The translations under genes and the position numbers were made by a program. This document shows positions 32,467 through 43,660 of a DNA stretch of 64,000 bases, piece after piece. The stretch lies in contig NC_057867.1 in NCBI RefSeq assembly GCF_019393635.1, positions 69,381,492-69,445,491 of the forward strand, written 5' to 3'. The stretch's first letter is position 1; each line of letters opens with the position of its first letter. Under the pieces are notes generated by a model that saw only the letters and a list, made by a program, of their open reading frames with translations, was not told where the DNA came from and searched no databases. The stretch comes from Dromiciops gliroides. Its lineage: Eukaryota; Chordata; Mammalia; Microbiotheria; Microbiotheriidae.

Positions 32467-34434
32467 GTCTATTGTTGCTTTAAATGGAGTTTCTCTTTCT
32501 ATCTGCTGGACTTTGTTGGTCATGTATATAAATGCTGATAATTTATGTGGATTTATTTTATACCCTGCTACTTTGCTAAAGTTGTTAATTGTTTCAAGTA
32601 ATTTTTGAGTTGATTCTCTAGGATTCTCTAAGTATGCTATTATATCATCTGCAAAGAGTGATAGTTTTGTTTCCTCCTTGCCTATTCTAATTCCTTTAAT
32701 CCCTTTTTCTTCTCTGATTGCTAAAGCTGACATTTCTAGTACAATATTAAATAATAAAGGTAATAGTGGGTATGCCTGTTTCATCCCTGATCTTATTGGG
32801 AAGGCCTCTAACTTATCTCCATTACATACAATGCTTGATGATGGTTTTAGGTAGATACTGCTTATTATTTTAAGGAAAGCACCACCTATTCCTAAGCTCT
32901 CTAATGTTTTTTATTAGGAATGGGTGCTGTATTTTGTCAAAAGCTTTCTCTGCATCTATTGAGATAATCATATGATTTTGGTTGGTTTTCTTATTGATGT
33001 GGTTGATTATGTTAACTCAGTATTTGACAAAAACTGCTGGGAAAACTGGAAGAAATTAGGCATAGACCAACATTTTATACCTTATACTAAAATGAGGTCA
33101 AAATGGGTACATGATTTAGACATAAAAGGTGGTACCATAGGTAAATTAGGAGAGGAAGGAATAGTTTACCTTTCAGATCTTTGGAAAGGAGAATGGTTTA
33201 TGACCAAACAAGAGATAGAGAATATTATGAAATGCAAAATGGATGATTTTGATTACATTAAATTAAAAAGTTTTTGTACAAACAGAAGCAATGCATCCAA
33301 AATTAGAAGGGAGGCAGAAAGCTGGGAAACAATTTTTGAGGCCAGTACTTCTGATAAAGGCCTCATCTCTAAAATATATAGGGAATTAAATCAAATTTAT
33401 AAGAATCCAAGTCATTCCCCAATTGAGAAATGGTCAAAGGATATGAACAGGCAGTTTTCTGATGAAAAAATCAAAGCTATCTATTGACATATGAAAAAAT
33501 GCTCTAAATCACTATTGATTAGAGACATGCAAATTAAAACAACTCAGGAACCACCTGGCACCTATCAGATTGGATAATGTGACAAAAAGGAAAATAAATC
33601 TTGGAGAAGCTGTGGAGAAATTGGAACACTGATGTATTGTTGGTGGAGCTGTGAACTGAACCAACCATTCTGGAGAGCAATTTGGAATTATGCCTAAAGG
33701 GCTATAAAACTGTGCATACCCTTTGACCCAGCAATACCACCATTGGGTCTTTTTCCCAAAGAGATCATAAAAAAGGGAAAAGGACCCACATGTACAAAAA
33801 TATTCATAGCTGCTCTTTTTGTGGTGTCAAGAAATCAGAAATTGAGGGTCTGCCCATCAATTGGAGAATGGCTCAACAAGTTATGGTATATGAATGTAAT
33901 GGAATTCTACTGTGGTGTAAGAAACGATGAGCAGGAGGAGTTCAGAGAAACCTGGAAGGACTTGCATGAACTGATGATGAGTGAGATGAGCAGAACCAGG
34001 AGAACATTGTACACTATTATCAACATTATGTGTTGATCAACTGTGATAGACTTGATTCTTCTCAGCAATACAAGGGTACAAGATGATAGTTCCAAAGGAC
34101 TCATGATGGAAAAGGTTCTCCAAATCCAGAAAAAACCTGTGGAATACAGATGCAGGTTGAACCATACTATTTCTTTTGGTTTTGGTGCTGTTCTTATTCT
34201 TTGAGGTTATTTCTTTTTGCTCTGATTCTTCTCTTATAACATGACTAATGCAGAAATGTGTTTAATGTGACTGTACAAATATAACCTGTATCAGATTACT
34301 TGATGTCTTGGGGAGGGGGGGAGGGAAAAAATTGGAAAGTAGAAATCTTCTAAAAACAAATGTTGAAAACTATCTCTACATGTAACTGGCAAATCATAAA
34401 ATCCTTTCATAATTAAAAACGAACAAACAAACAA
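32467..34434 (+). mobile_element. L1 insertion with 5' inversion (twin priming) and 18-bp TSD
   Basis: The right part (about 33020-34434) is sense L1: ORF2 C-terminus (KNCWENWKKLGIDQ, LSDLWKGEW, GLISKIYRELNQIY, then CPSIGEWLNKLWYMNVMEF), 3' UTR and an A/AAC-rich tail. The left part (about 32467-33020) is antisense L1 carrying the reverse-transcriptase motif [13 protein letters not shown] on the minus strand. Flanks are aagacatatatgtatatt (32449-32466) and aagacatacatgtatatt (34435-34452), one mismatch in 18. The ORF2 segment between the RT and KNCWENW is missing. This is the pattern of a single twin-primed retrotransposition. Frames are broken, so it is not active. Confidence 0.93.
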
Positions 34435-34452
34435 AAGACATACATGTATATT

Positions 34453-35335
34453 TAGCAAACTTAGGTAGATGACTTTTTGGATTACAACATAGTGCCATTT
34501 CCAAGTCATGAGTTTGGTTACCATGTGGATGAGTTAACATTACTCGGTGCCCTGGCCACAGAATATACCCTGAACTCTTGATCCACTGTCTTATTGTCCA
34601 CATGCCATTGCTCCCAAGGGATCTTGGGTGATTCACTGGGTGGATCAGTAAACCTGTTGGTTTGTCAATACTTCATGGACCTGTGATTTCATCAACAAGA
34701 CTACCCTTTCTTCTGACAAAGATCAAAACCCCTCCACACCTTAATAGAGGTCCTTCAGGAAATACTTTGGCCAAAAAGAAAGGAATCACACTGTGGTCAA
34801 CCTGGTGATGTTTCTTCATCCTTTGCTGTGTTGGTATGAAGACGATAGACATGAGAGATGATGACATTTACCACCAGGCCCTTCCTTGAAGCCTGCCCAG
34901 GCTTATGATCCACCAGCACAGCTCTCAGGGACTCACTACAATGCCACAGTGACAGGCTGTGGGAGAGGTCATCAGTGGAGGAGGACTTCTGCGAAGGAGA
35001 TGTAAGTGGAGCAAGAAACTAGCACTGTTTGGGGAAAACAAATGAAAGTGTATGCTTGACTGAGGGGGTTAGGAACAGTATCTGTGGATAGGCAGATGAG
35101 AGCTGTGCATATATTACATGCAGTTAAGGAACTACTTGAATAGTGGCTTGTCTATGCAAACAGCGAATGTGCTTTTCATCAATAGTTGGTAAAATTGTTA
35201 TGCTAGTAAAGCATAGCCTCTGACTTCCCTGGGTTTCTAGTACTGTCAACAGTGGACTCTGTGTTAACCAATAGATCAATAAATTGTCTCAATTTGGGTA
35301 TTTAATGGTTAACCTCATATGCCTTTTGTATCCAT
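34453..35335. other. Intron, unassigned
   Basis: About 0.9 kb with no named repeat and no exon signature. Short open frames occur on the minus strand without splice context. Confidence 0.5.
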
Positions 35336-35339
35336 GTGA

Positions 35340-35585
35340 CACAGTGGATAGAGTGCTGGGCCTGGAGTCAGGAAGACTTCTCTTCCTGAGCTCAAATCCA
35401 GCCTCAAACACTTAGTAGCTATGTGAACCTGGACAAGTCACTTCACCCTGTTTGCCTTGGTTTTCTCATCTGTAAAATGATCTGAAGAAGCAAATAGTAA
35501 ATCACTTTAGTACCTTTGCCAAGAAAACCCCACCCAGGGTTATGAAGATTTGGACAGGACTGAAATGATTGAACAACAACAAAAG
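35340..35585 (+). repeat. CORE-SINE with RTE-type tail
   Basis: Sense tRNA-like head and core, then 'tttgccaagaaaaccccacc', 'gacaggactgaaatgattga' and the tail acaacaacaaaa. This 3' end differs from the plain A tail of the L1-driven SINEs. Confidence 0.75.
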
Positions 35586-35784
35586 GCCTAGGTATATGGG
35601 TTTGGACATCATCTCATAGCTCCTCTGCAGCCTAAGGATGGATTTGAACTTATGGATTTGAACATAGACCACCATCCAACCCTCCAAGGTCTAGATCCTG
35701 CCCACAAAGAAAATGTCTTTTAGGTTTTTTCTTTTGTTGGTATTCATATTTAGAGTTTCCTAGGAAACAAAGTTAATTAACTAG

Positions 35785-36032
35785 ATGATGCAGTGGATAG
35801 ATGGAGTGCTGGAATTGCAAGGAAGAACACCTGAGTTTGAATTCTACTTCAGACACTTACTAGCTATGTGACCCAGGTCAAGTCACTTAAACCCTTTCAG
35901 CCTCAGTTTCTTCACCTGTAAAATGGAGGAAAATAGCATTCCCTACCTTCCAGGGTTGTTATGAGGCTCAAAGGAGATACTATTTGTAAAGAACTTTGTA
36001 AAACCTTGTCGTGCTCTATAAATATCAGTTCT
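35785..36032 (+). repeat. MIR SINE, near full length
   Basis: Sense MIR from 'gatgcagtggatagatggag' through 'tactagctatgtgacccagg', 'cctcagtttcttcacctgta' and 'gttgttatgaggctcaaagg' to 'gtgctctataaatatcagtt'. Confidence 0.85.
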
Positions 36033-36940
36033 GACTGTCATTACTGCATGTAGGACGTGGCACCAGGATTGTACTTTGAAGGAAGCTGGGACTCCCAAGT
36101 GGCAGACGGGGCGACCAGCCACCTGTGCAAAAGCCCCGAGGCCATTTCTGGGGAATGTCCAGCAGACACATTGGGCTCGAGCCCAGCAACCAGAGCATTG
36201 TTCGTTCTCTCTGTACTGCTCTCAAAAGAATTCTTTCCAGCCTGAAGTCATTTAAACAGCTGTGAATTTGTTCTCATTGTACCAGAAACCTTAGACACAT
36301 GGAGACAATCGATGGATAAATGGGTTATGATATTAAATTTTCTCTCAGACTTTTTCACTAACCAGGAGGCAACAGAAAGCAAATGGTGACCTTTCACCTT
36401 GTCCTTCTCACCTCTCATGTGAAGAGACCTGGGAAGCTTCACCTCCTTGTCAGCTAACACTCTTCCTTCTGCTTCTTGGCAAGATCTCAGCAGGAGATTC
36501 TTTCCTGATGAGACATTTCAGGTGGGAGAAGATCCCCATGGTGCCAGAGGGGGCCCAGAAATGTGGAGTGGGGAACCAGTGCCTGCAACAAAGTGTTCTC
36601 ACCACTCTGCAGAGCCCTTCCATGACTAACATTGAAAGATGGACTCAGAAAGCTTTTTATACATCAATGAGCAAGTTTTGGGTTAGAGATGAGTCCCTTT
36701 AATATGGTGAAATAGATGGATATGAAGTAGGTGGTGAGTCTAGGGGGAGCCCCATTCCTTATCCACAATCTTATTCCCTACATAATGCATATTTTATCTT
36801 ATATAATATTATAATCTGGCATCCTTGCCAAAGGTATGAGAGACAAACAAATGCCATTCTGAAGTGAAGCACATCTCCACAGTCACGCAGTTGGCCAAAA
36901 GAGGTACAGAACACACATTTCCATTGTTTTATTTGTTGAC
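36033..36940. other. Intron, unassigned
   Basis: No exon signature or named repeat. Two overlapping open frames near 36447-36702 lack splice context and similarity. Confidence 0.5.
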
Positions 36941-36957
36941 TGTAAAAGACATTGGAT

Positions 36958-37119
36958 CGGGGGCAGCTAGGTGGCGCAGTGGATAAAGCACTGGCCCTGG
37001 ATTCAGGAGTTCCTGAGTTCAAATCCGGTCTCAGACACTTTAACACTTACTAGCTGTGTGACCCTGGGCAAGTCACTTAACCCCAACTGCCTCACTAAAA
37101 ACAAAACAAACAAACAAAA
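36958..37119 (+). repeat. Marsupial CORE-SINE, full length, with 14-bp TSD
   Basis: Sense head (gcagctaggtggcgcagtgg), core and AAAC-rich tail, flanked by aaaagacattggat (36944-36957 and 37120-37133). A young copy. Confidence 0.97.
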
Positions 37120-37349
37120 AAAAGACATTGGATTTGGTTGATGGTGAGATCATTCAGCTCTGCTTATTGGAGGATGACATTGTACTGTTTCTATCAGCCT
37201 CACAACATTGTAGTAACCTTTAAATGAGATCCATCATAACTCAAATGGAGTTCAGCCTCGTTATTCACATGGAAAAGCCAAACAGATAAAGAATTTCTCT
37301 GATATGCAATTGGGTGGACAGCTAGTAGAGTTAGTCCATTAGTATGTAT

Positions 37350-37380
37350 AGATATATAGATAGATAGATAGATAGATACA
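37350..37380 (+). repeat. (GATA)n microsatellite
   Basis: About six GATA units. Confidence 0.9.
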
Positions 37381-37415
37381 CATACATGTAACGTACATTA
37401 ATACATATGTATGCG

Positions 37416-37628
37416 ATATTGTTCAGTTGTGTCTGACTCTTTGTGCTCCTGTATGGCATTTTCTTGTCAAAGATACATGGAAATAGTTTTCCATTTCCTT
37501 CAGTTAAGGAATACAGAAGTTAAGTGACTCACACTCACACATAGATAGTAATTGAGACTGGATTTGAATTCAGTTCTTCCTAACTCTAGGTCCAGCACTC
37601 TATCGCCTGATCCATCTAGCTGCCTCAT
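37416..37628 (-). repeat. CORE-SINE with RTE-type 3' end, antisense
   Basis: 'tgttcagttgtgtctgactc', 'ttttcttgtcaaagatacat', the reversed core and 'atccatctagctgcctc'. Same family as 35340-35585, opposite strand. Confidence 0.75.
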
Positions 37629-37634
37629 CTATAA

Positions 37635-37735
<101 letters not shown>

Positions 37736-38214
37736 AAGAACACTATTGTGGATGAGCAATTATTTGAGCCCAGAATTCCGGAATTAAATGTGAAGAAGAG
37801 TGATCTGGATTATTGCATAGTGCTTTTAATAATCTCATACTTTTCTCTGAAGCAACAGTCTAATTCTATAACATCAGTATTCTGCTGCTGCTGCTGTATG
37901 GAGGTGAATCATGGTATATCATAGTTTCCAAAGAATTAAAGTTGAAGGTGACCCAAAGGGCTATGGAAAGCTTTGTAGTGGTTGTGAGTGTGTATGAAGT
38001 ACACATAACAAGTGTCATTCAGAAAATGGCCAGAGAGATAAAGAACAAAGGAGATGGGTCAGCTCTATGATAAGAGAGAGGGATAACCAATGGGTACCCA
38101 GCCTGCTGCTTTGGCAACATCAAAAGATCTAGCAGGAGGCCCCCAGTACATTTGTTGACTCAGTCCTCCATCGAACATTTGCCAGAAGACATAGACAAAA
38201 ATTGCCCATGAGTA

Positions 38215-38480
38215 GTTATGGGCAGCTGGGTTATACAATCGATAGAACACTGTCCCTGGAGTCAGGAAGATCTGAGTTCAAATACAGCTTCAAACACTTA
38301 CTAGCTATGTGACCCTGGGCAAGGCATTTAACTAACTCTGCCTGAATCATTTTCTTCATCTATAAAATGAGGATAACAGTAGCACCTACCTCAGGAGTTG
38401 TTGTGAGGATCAAATGACATAATGATTATGAAGTTCTTAGCACTGTGCTTGGCACATAGTAGTAGGTGCTATATTAATGT
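38215..38480 (+). repeat. MIR-type SINE, near full length
   Basis: Sense head ('atgggcagctgggttataca'), core, 'catctataaaatgaggataa', 'gttgttgtgaggatcaaatg' and tail 'cttggcacatagtagtaggt'. Confidence 0.85.
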
Positions 38481-38486
38481 TAGGTA

Positions 38487-38529
38487 TTGGTGGTGGTGGT
38501 GGTGGTGGTGGTGGTGGAGGAGGAGGAAG
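38487..38529 (+). repeat. (TGG)n/(AGG)n microsatellite
   Basis: Eleven TGG units followed by AGG units, growing out of the 3' end of the preceding MIR. Confidence 0.95.
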
Positions 38530-39204
38530 AGTGTGGATAGGTTGGAGTTTGCACCATTTCAGGAAGCATTCTCTGCAATCATGGATCCCTCAAAGAATGG
38601 AAGTATAATCTTTCTCAGATAGCACTTCTCCCACATCCCACTGGGTTATACAAGTGACCCTGTGTTGTCACTTAAAGAGTAGATGAGTCTATGATATGCA
38701 TGTTTATTGATGCCTGTCCAAGAGGCAGTTGTACTTTACTGTGGCTGCCAAGGAGTATTTGCAAAGCTATATAACTGTCCTCAGACGAATGACCTATTTC
38801 AGGTCTTATGAACTGCTCATCAGGGTTTGGTTTTGTTGTTATTGTTGTTGTTTCTCCCCAGTCCCTGAAAAAGCTTCTTTGGAAATGCTTTAGACTCTCA
38901 TCTGTTTTACCAAGATTTTCTTTGTAGGTACTCCAAGTATTCCAGGGCTGTTTCCTCAGTCATCTTGCTGAGCACCATACAGAGGCAGGGCCACCTTGGG
39001 ACAGTGGCAGAGGAAGGAGAGATTTCTGCCTCTTGGCCAAAAGCAGTTATGGCAGCTGTTTTTCTGCTCTTCACACGGTCCCTTGCCATAGTTACTATCT
39101 TCTCTCCTACCTGGGGAAGGAAGAAGTACCCTTCCCTTCCTCATTTGCCTTTTCTTCTCCAACCCCCAGCTAGGAAGAGTTGGCCAAATAAAGAGATCTC
39201 AGAG

Positions 39205-39400
39205 GCTTAAGGTCAGGAAGAAGTCCCTAATCACTAGAGCTAGCTGTCAGTGGAATGGGCTACCACCAGAGACATTGGAGATCTTCAAGCAGAGGCTGAT
39301 GACCACTTGCCAGGGATGGGCATGGGTTGGGCTCATTGAACTTTGAGGTCTCTTCCAATGGAGATGTTGTGATCTCTTCTTTGTCACTCCAGGAGAGATT
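39205..39400 (+). repeat. L3/CR1 LINE 3' end
   Basis: 'gaatgggctaccaccagaga', 'cttcaagcagaggctgatga', 'ttgaactttgaggtctcttc' form the 3' end of an L3/CR1-type LINE. It ends about 45 bp before the terminal coding exon, so the branch-point region sits in or beside it. Confidence 0.75.
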
Positions 39401-39444
39401 TAAGATTGCACTTCTAATGCATGTCCATTTCCTCTGCTTTCCAG

Positions 39445-39560
39445 TAGGGGATCCTAGAACGGTTCCTGATGTGAAATGCAGCCGGTCCAAGTCCACCTGC
39501 CACATCACTCCTCTGAAATGGGTTGATGAGGAAGAAACAGAACAAGACCAAAGATTATAA
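39445..39560 (+). CDS. SLC9A2-like: Na+/H+ exchanger, terminal coding exon with stop
   Basis: 116 nt of coding sequence. The acceptor ctgctttccag ends at 39444. TA completes the split codon to GTA (Val, residue 184); the frame then reads GDPRTVPDVKCSRSKSTC, continues through LKWVDEEETEQDQRL and ends at TAA (39558-39560). A naive reading would place the acceptor after tag two bases later, but that breaks the frame. The tail ends in an acidic run without a recognised PDZ-binding motif. The region after the KEILIRR block is about 75 residues, much shorter than in human NHE2 as I recall it. No similarity to known NHE tails is evident, so the call depends on splicing, frame and the nearby polyadenylation signal. 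Confidence 0.85.
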
Positions 39561-39790
39561 AGATCAAGCTTTGGAATTGCCTTTGGTGCCATGGAACCAT
39601 TGCTTATTTATTTGCCCCATTATGCAGCACATAGTCTTTTTTTTTGTGGGAAGAAGGTCAGAACCTGTAATTTTACCAAGTGTGTGGAAGCTCCCTTCAC
39701 TGGTTCAGGTTGGCAACTTGTCTGTAACTTAGAACATTAGAGTCGCTAAGTCTCATTCAAAAAATAAAATAAAAACTTGAAGCTACCAAG
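39561..39790 (+). other. SLC9A2-like: 3' untranslated region of the exchanger gene
   Basis: From the stop codon to the expected cleavage site shortly after the AATAAA pair, about 0.2 kb. It is short and appears free of SINEs, which fits a terminal exon. Confidence 0.7.
39763..39773 (+). terminator. Tandem polyadenylation signals
   Basis: Two overlapping AATAAA hexamers (39763-39768 and 39768-39773), about 205 nt after the stop codon. A GU-rich stretch (gatgtggtctg) follows at about 39803, as expected for a downstream element. Confidence 0.75.
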
Positions 39791-39799
39791 AAGATATTC

Positions 39800-40140
39800 A
39801 CACAGATGTGGTCTGATACATCTGTAGGAAAATGACATCATGAACCTCCCTTGCAGCTGCCGACCATGATAAGCACCCAATCTTTGCTACTCAGTATCAC
39901 TTGCACCTTTATTGGAATACACAGTTCCATTCGGAACTTCAAATTTCAAAACTACATAATCAGACAGGGAGAGGTCTGAAAAGAGTTAAGGAAAATGACA
40001 AAAGGTTTGACAAAAACTCAAGAGGAAAGGTCGAGACTCTCTGAAGCCAAGTGAACTGAGGTACCTTTCATGAGCTTATGCTAAAGAAAGGATATTCTCA
40101 GAAGTCCATGAAAACTAGACATACACATGTCAATTAGAAT
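39800..40140. other. Start of intergenic region, unassigned
   Basis: No coding signature or named repeat. From here to the right edge I find no exon of any gene. Confidence 0.5.
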
Positions 40141-40143
40141 GTA

Positions 40144-40285
40144 GGGAAAGGCACAGTGTTACTGGTGTTCGAGTCAGGAGAGACCTGGGTTTGAATCTTG
40201 CATTTGCTCTTTCCTGGCTTTGAGGCCATATTTAGTCACCAACTTCTCTTCACTTTAATGAGGATAACATCCGCAGTACCTTCCC
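40144..40285 (+). repeat. MIR SINE fragment
   Basis: 'gagagacctgggtttgaatc' and 'ctttaatgaggataacatcc'. Confidence 0.6.
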
Positions 40286-40454
40286 TCCCTGGCTGTCCTG
40301 ATGTCAGAATCACAAAAAACAATTAGAATAATGGCACGTCCACTGCCAAGGGAGGGCCAGGATCTGCTGGGCTGGATACCTTCAAGGTCGTGTTAGAAAC
40401 ACACTGCTGAAGGTTGCCTCGGGCCTGATAAGTAAGTGGTGGCCGGGATGGGGC

Positions 40455-40630
40455 CGTAGAAGAAGGGCTGAAAACAGAGTCGGAGTATCTGGGTTCCAGT
40501 CCTGTCTCTGACACTTAAAGCTGTGTGGCCTTGGGCAAGGTAACTTAACTCTCCTGGCTCTGTTTCCTCATCTGTTAAACAAGGGGATTGGACTACTCTC
40601 TTCCATCTATGCCCCTAACTGACGTCTCCC
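40455..40630 (+). repeat. MIR SINE
   Basis: 'gtatctgggttccagtcctg', 'aaagctgtgtggccttgggc', 'gtttcctcatctgttaaaca'. Confidence 0.75.
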
Positions 40631-40825
40631 TCTCCACTCCCACATGGGGTGCTTTGTCATCCTCTGCCTCCAGCCTCACTGTGTGTCTAGCTATACATGC
40701 TCCACATTTGGGGGAAACTGCAGCCAAAACATGTTTGATTTGAACATCTTCCTTGTACAATGTCATCATCCAAACCCAGCTTCCATTTGACCCACTGCAT
40801 TATTCCTCCTTTTAATGATCACCTT

Positions 40826-40826
<1 letters not shown>

Positions 40827-40882
<56 letters not shown>

Positions 40883-40908
40883 ATCTATCTATCTATCTAT
40901 CTATCTAT
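40827..40908 (+). repeat. (CTAT)n microsatellite
   Basis: About 19 CTAT units with one CAT interruption near 40882. Nearly pure, likely polymorphic. Confidence 0.97.
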
Positions 40909-40946
40909 AGATATAGATACAGTAAGTTCCATTAAGAAGACTCATC

Positions 40947-41094
40947 TGGCAGCTGGGTGGCGCAGTGGATAAAGCACTGGCCCTGAATTCACGAGGACCT
41001 GAGTTCAAATCCAGCCTCAGACACTTGACACTTACTAGCTGTGTGACCCTGGGCAAGTCACTTAATCCTTATTGCCCTGCCAAAAAAGAAGAAG
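40947..41094 (+). repeat. Marsupial CORE-SINE with 13-bp TSD
   Basis: Sense head (ggcagctgggtggcgcagtg), core and a GAA-rich tail, flanked by aagaagactcatc (40934-40946 and 41095-41107). Confidence 0.95.
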
Positions 41095-41184
41095 AAGAAG
41101 ACTCATCCAACAGAAGTTCCCATTGTCATTCCATAGGGCAGCAGCAAGGAGCCAAACATCCCCTTACTCTAGGTGATATAGGGT

Positions 41185-41350
41185 GATCGAATAGAAAAGA
41201 ACCCCAGCCTGGGAGTGCCAAAATCTGAGTTAAAACTCTGTCTTTCCCCCTTGTTAGCTATTTGGCTTTGCTTCTCTGAACCTCAGTTTCTTCATCTGTA
41301 AAACAAGGAAGTTAGACTAAGGTCCTTTCCAACTCTAATTCTGAGTCAGC
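41185..41350 (+). repeat. MIR SINE
   Basis: 'ctcagtttcttcatctgtaa', 'agttagactaaggtcctttc' and 'caactctaattctgag'. Confidence 0.7.
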
Positions 41351-41504
41351 TGAAATATGGGACTTCTCAGTTTGAGTCTTGGCAGAGTCATCCGAACTGG
41401 AAAGGGCTGGCCGCACAAGAAATTTTTTCTTTTCCAATTCGCGAATTTCCAGGGTAGGGAAGGAAGAAAAGAGGTTTGTGCTGCTCATCCCCTCTTACAG
41501 TAAG

Positions 41505-41675
41505 GAATCCATAGATCCAGAGGACCTCTGAGGCCAACTGGGCAACCCATTCATTTTACAAATGAGGAAACTGAGGCCCTGGTGACTGTTCCAAGATCAC
41601 ATAGGTTAGGAAGCAGTAGAATTGGGGTTTGAACTAGGTCTTTTTACACCAGCTTCCTTGTTCTTTCCACTGTTC
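41505..41675 (-). repeat. MIR SINE, antisense
   Basis: 'cattttacaaatgaggaaac', 'tccaagatcacataggttag' and 'ttggggtttgaactaggtct'. Confidence 0.75.
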
Positions 41676-41824
41676 CCTGGACTGGCCAGAATTGTAAAAG
41701 TATGAGGACCATCTGTTCTAGTCTATATCCTTTGCCTTATTTTCCTCTGGTCTCTTCTTTTATCTAGCAAGGGATGGATCTTCTAGTTTCCTACTTTATG
41801 GTATGCTTTCATTTTTTACAATAA

Positions 41825-41930
41825 GCAGCATTCCATAGTGAGTAGAGTGCTAGATTTGGAATTTAAAAATACCTGGGTTCAAATCCTAACCCAGACACTT
41901 GCTGTGTGACCCTGGGCAAGTCATAATAAA
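41825..41930 (+). repeat. MIR SINE fragment
   Basis: 'aatacctgggttcaaatcct', 'gctgtgtgaccctgggcaag'. Confidence 0.75.
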
Positions 41931-42234
41931 TAACTTCTATATGCCACAGGCAACTTTTCAGGCCTTATGGACTAAATTATAGGCAGTTATAGTCTGCATT
42001 GTTTGAGGGGAGTGTTCCCTGAACTGATACAGTCCTGGATCCTTCTAGTATTTATATTATTTTTAGACCACTCTCATTGCCCCAAACCCTGCCTTTCCTC
42101 CTTTGTAACAATAACAAAAAAGTCATTTTTACAAAACAAGCCTTCATGGTGAACACATCTGACAGCGTATGCAACATTCTGGGTCTCTAGTCTACCTAGA
42201 AACAGGAAGTGGGTCTCTGGTTCTTCTTTTCCAT

Positions 42235-42400
42235 AGGATCATCAGTTCAGAACTGGAAAGATGTTTGAGGTCATCTTGTCCATGAGCCTTCTTGTACAGA
42301 TGGCGAAACTAAGGCTCCTAGAGGTGGAGTGACTTGCCCAGAGTCTCCCAGCTGGGAGGTGGGAGGGGCTTTGGAGCTACTTCTTCCAACTCTTTCACAC
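42235..42400 (-). repeat. MIR SINE, antisense
   Basis: 'agaactggaaagatgtttga', 'gtacagatggcgaaactaag', 'ggagtgacttgcccagagtc'. Confidence 0.7.
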
Positions 42401-42536
42401 CAGAGAACTTCCCTTCATGTACATGAACATAGGTGTTTTTTTTTTAAACTTTGTATCCCTAGGGTATATTGGTAATTCTGTTTCTGATTAATTAAAGTGC
42501 AGCACTTTCCCTAGACTTTACATTTATTTTAATTAA

Positions 42537-42679
42537 TTTTTTTTTGGTGAGGCAATTGGGGTGAAGTGACTTGCCCAGGGGCACACAGCTAGTAAGTGTC
42601 AAGTGTCTGAGGCCACATTTGAACTCAGGTCCTCCTGACTCCAGGGCCAGTGCTCTATCCACTGCGCCACCTAGCTGCC
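42537..42679 (-). repeat. Marsupial CORE-SINE, antisense
   Basis: A T-run, reversed core and head ending agctgcca, flanked by tacattta (42519-42526 and 42682-42689). Confidence 0.92.
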
Positions 42680-42800
42680 ACTACATTTAATTTTGTTTGA
42701 ACCTTCATTATGTATGGTGTGGAAGCCAAAGACAATTCTCTTACCATAATCAGTAATTGTTTGGTAGGTTGCCTTTAAAACACTCTACTAAGGCAATATG

Positions 42801-42860
<60 letters not shown>
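42801..42860 (+). repeat. (TG)n microsatellite with purine-rich flank
   Basis: About 29 TG units, followed by a purine-only stretch with GAGA and GGGA units to about 42940. The minus-strand open frames here are repeat artefacts. Confidence 0.97.
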
Positions 42861-42865
<5 letters not shown>

Positions 42866-43229
42866 TGGGGGTGGGAAGAGAAAGGGAGGGAGAAAAGAGG
42901 AGAGGAGGGGAGAGAAGAGGGGAGGGTAGGAAAGGGGGGTGGTTCTGTTGGAAGACCTGGCATTGAAGGCAGACCTAGGAACAGCAGGGGGAAGTTGAAG
43001 AAAAGTGGACTTGGGCTTGCTATAAGAAAAAATTAAAGTTGTAAAAAAAATGCAAGTGGCCCCAAAGATGACCATGATGCCTGGGGAGGTAGTGGTTACC
43101 CCTCACTACCAGTCTTCAAGCAATGACCAGCTGATACTGGGCAGGGGCGGGACAGCCTGATGCATGCTGGACTGGACGGATCCGAAGCTTCCTTCCTAAT
43201 CTGAGATTCCTAAGCTCATATTTTTAAAA

Positions 43230-43405
43230 GGAATGAAAGAAGGCATCTAGTTGAAGCCTCTCATTTTTACAAGTGGTGGGGGAGAGGAAATCCAACCAAG
43301 GGCCAAAGAGGTGGTGACTTGCTCCACATCACACAGCATCTGACCCCCAAATCCAGCATTCTTTCGAACACAGCACAGGGCCGGGCCTAGAGTGGATGCC
43401 TCACA
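43230..43405 (-). repeat. MIR SINE, antisense, degenerate
   Basis: 'ctagttgaagcctctcattt', 'tgacttgctccacatcacac', 'agcattctttcgaacacagc'. Confidence 0.55.
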
Positions 43406-43424
43406 AATTATGATCAACATACCC

Positions 43425-43660
43425 TTTCCTGACTAAACCACACTGCTTCTCTGTTTGGCAAATCCTGGCTTGGCTTCTTATTAGTTGTGTGACCTTGGGC
43501 AACACTCAACCTTTCTGCACTGAGCCTTAGTTTCCTTATCTGTGCAATGGGCAGAGTGATCCCTGTAGTACCTACCTCACAGGGTTGTTGTGGGGCCCAC
43601 ACAAGGAAACGTATATGAGTGTGCTGTATAACTTTAAAGTGTTGTATAAACGTAAGGGTT
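43425..43660 (+). repeat. MIR SINE
   Basis: 'ttagttgtgtgaccttgggc', 'gtttccttatctgtgcaatg', 'acctacctcacagggttgtt', tail 'agtgttgtataaacgtaagg'. Confidence 0.8.

Noticed and set aside
32972..34036. 171- and 97-codon open frames with clear protein-like sequence
   Set aside because: They are L1 ORF2 C-terminal remnants within the insertion at 32467-34434, not host exons.
39441..39450. Splice acceptor after tag (39445-39447) for the last exon
   Set aside because: Using it shifts the frame relative to the previous exon. The acceptor after ccag at 39444 keeps the frame through to the stop codon.
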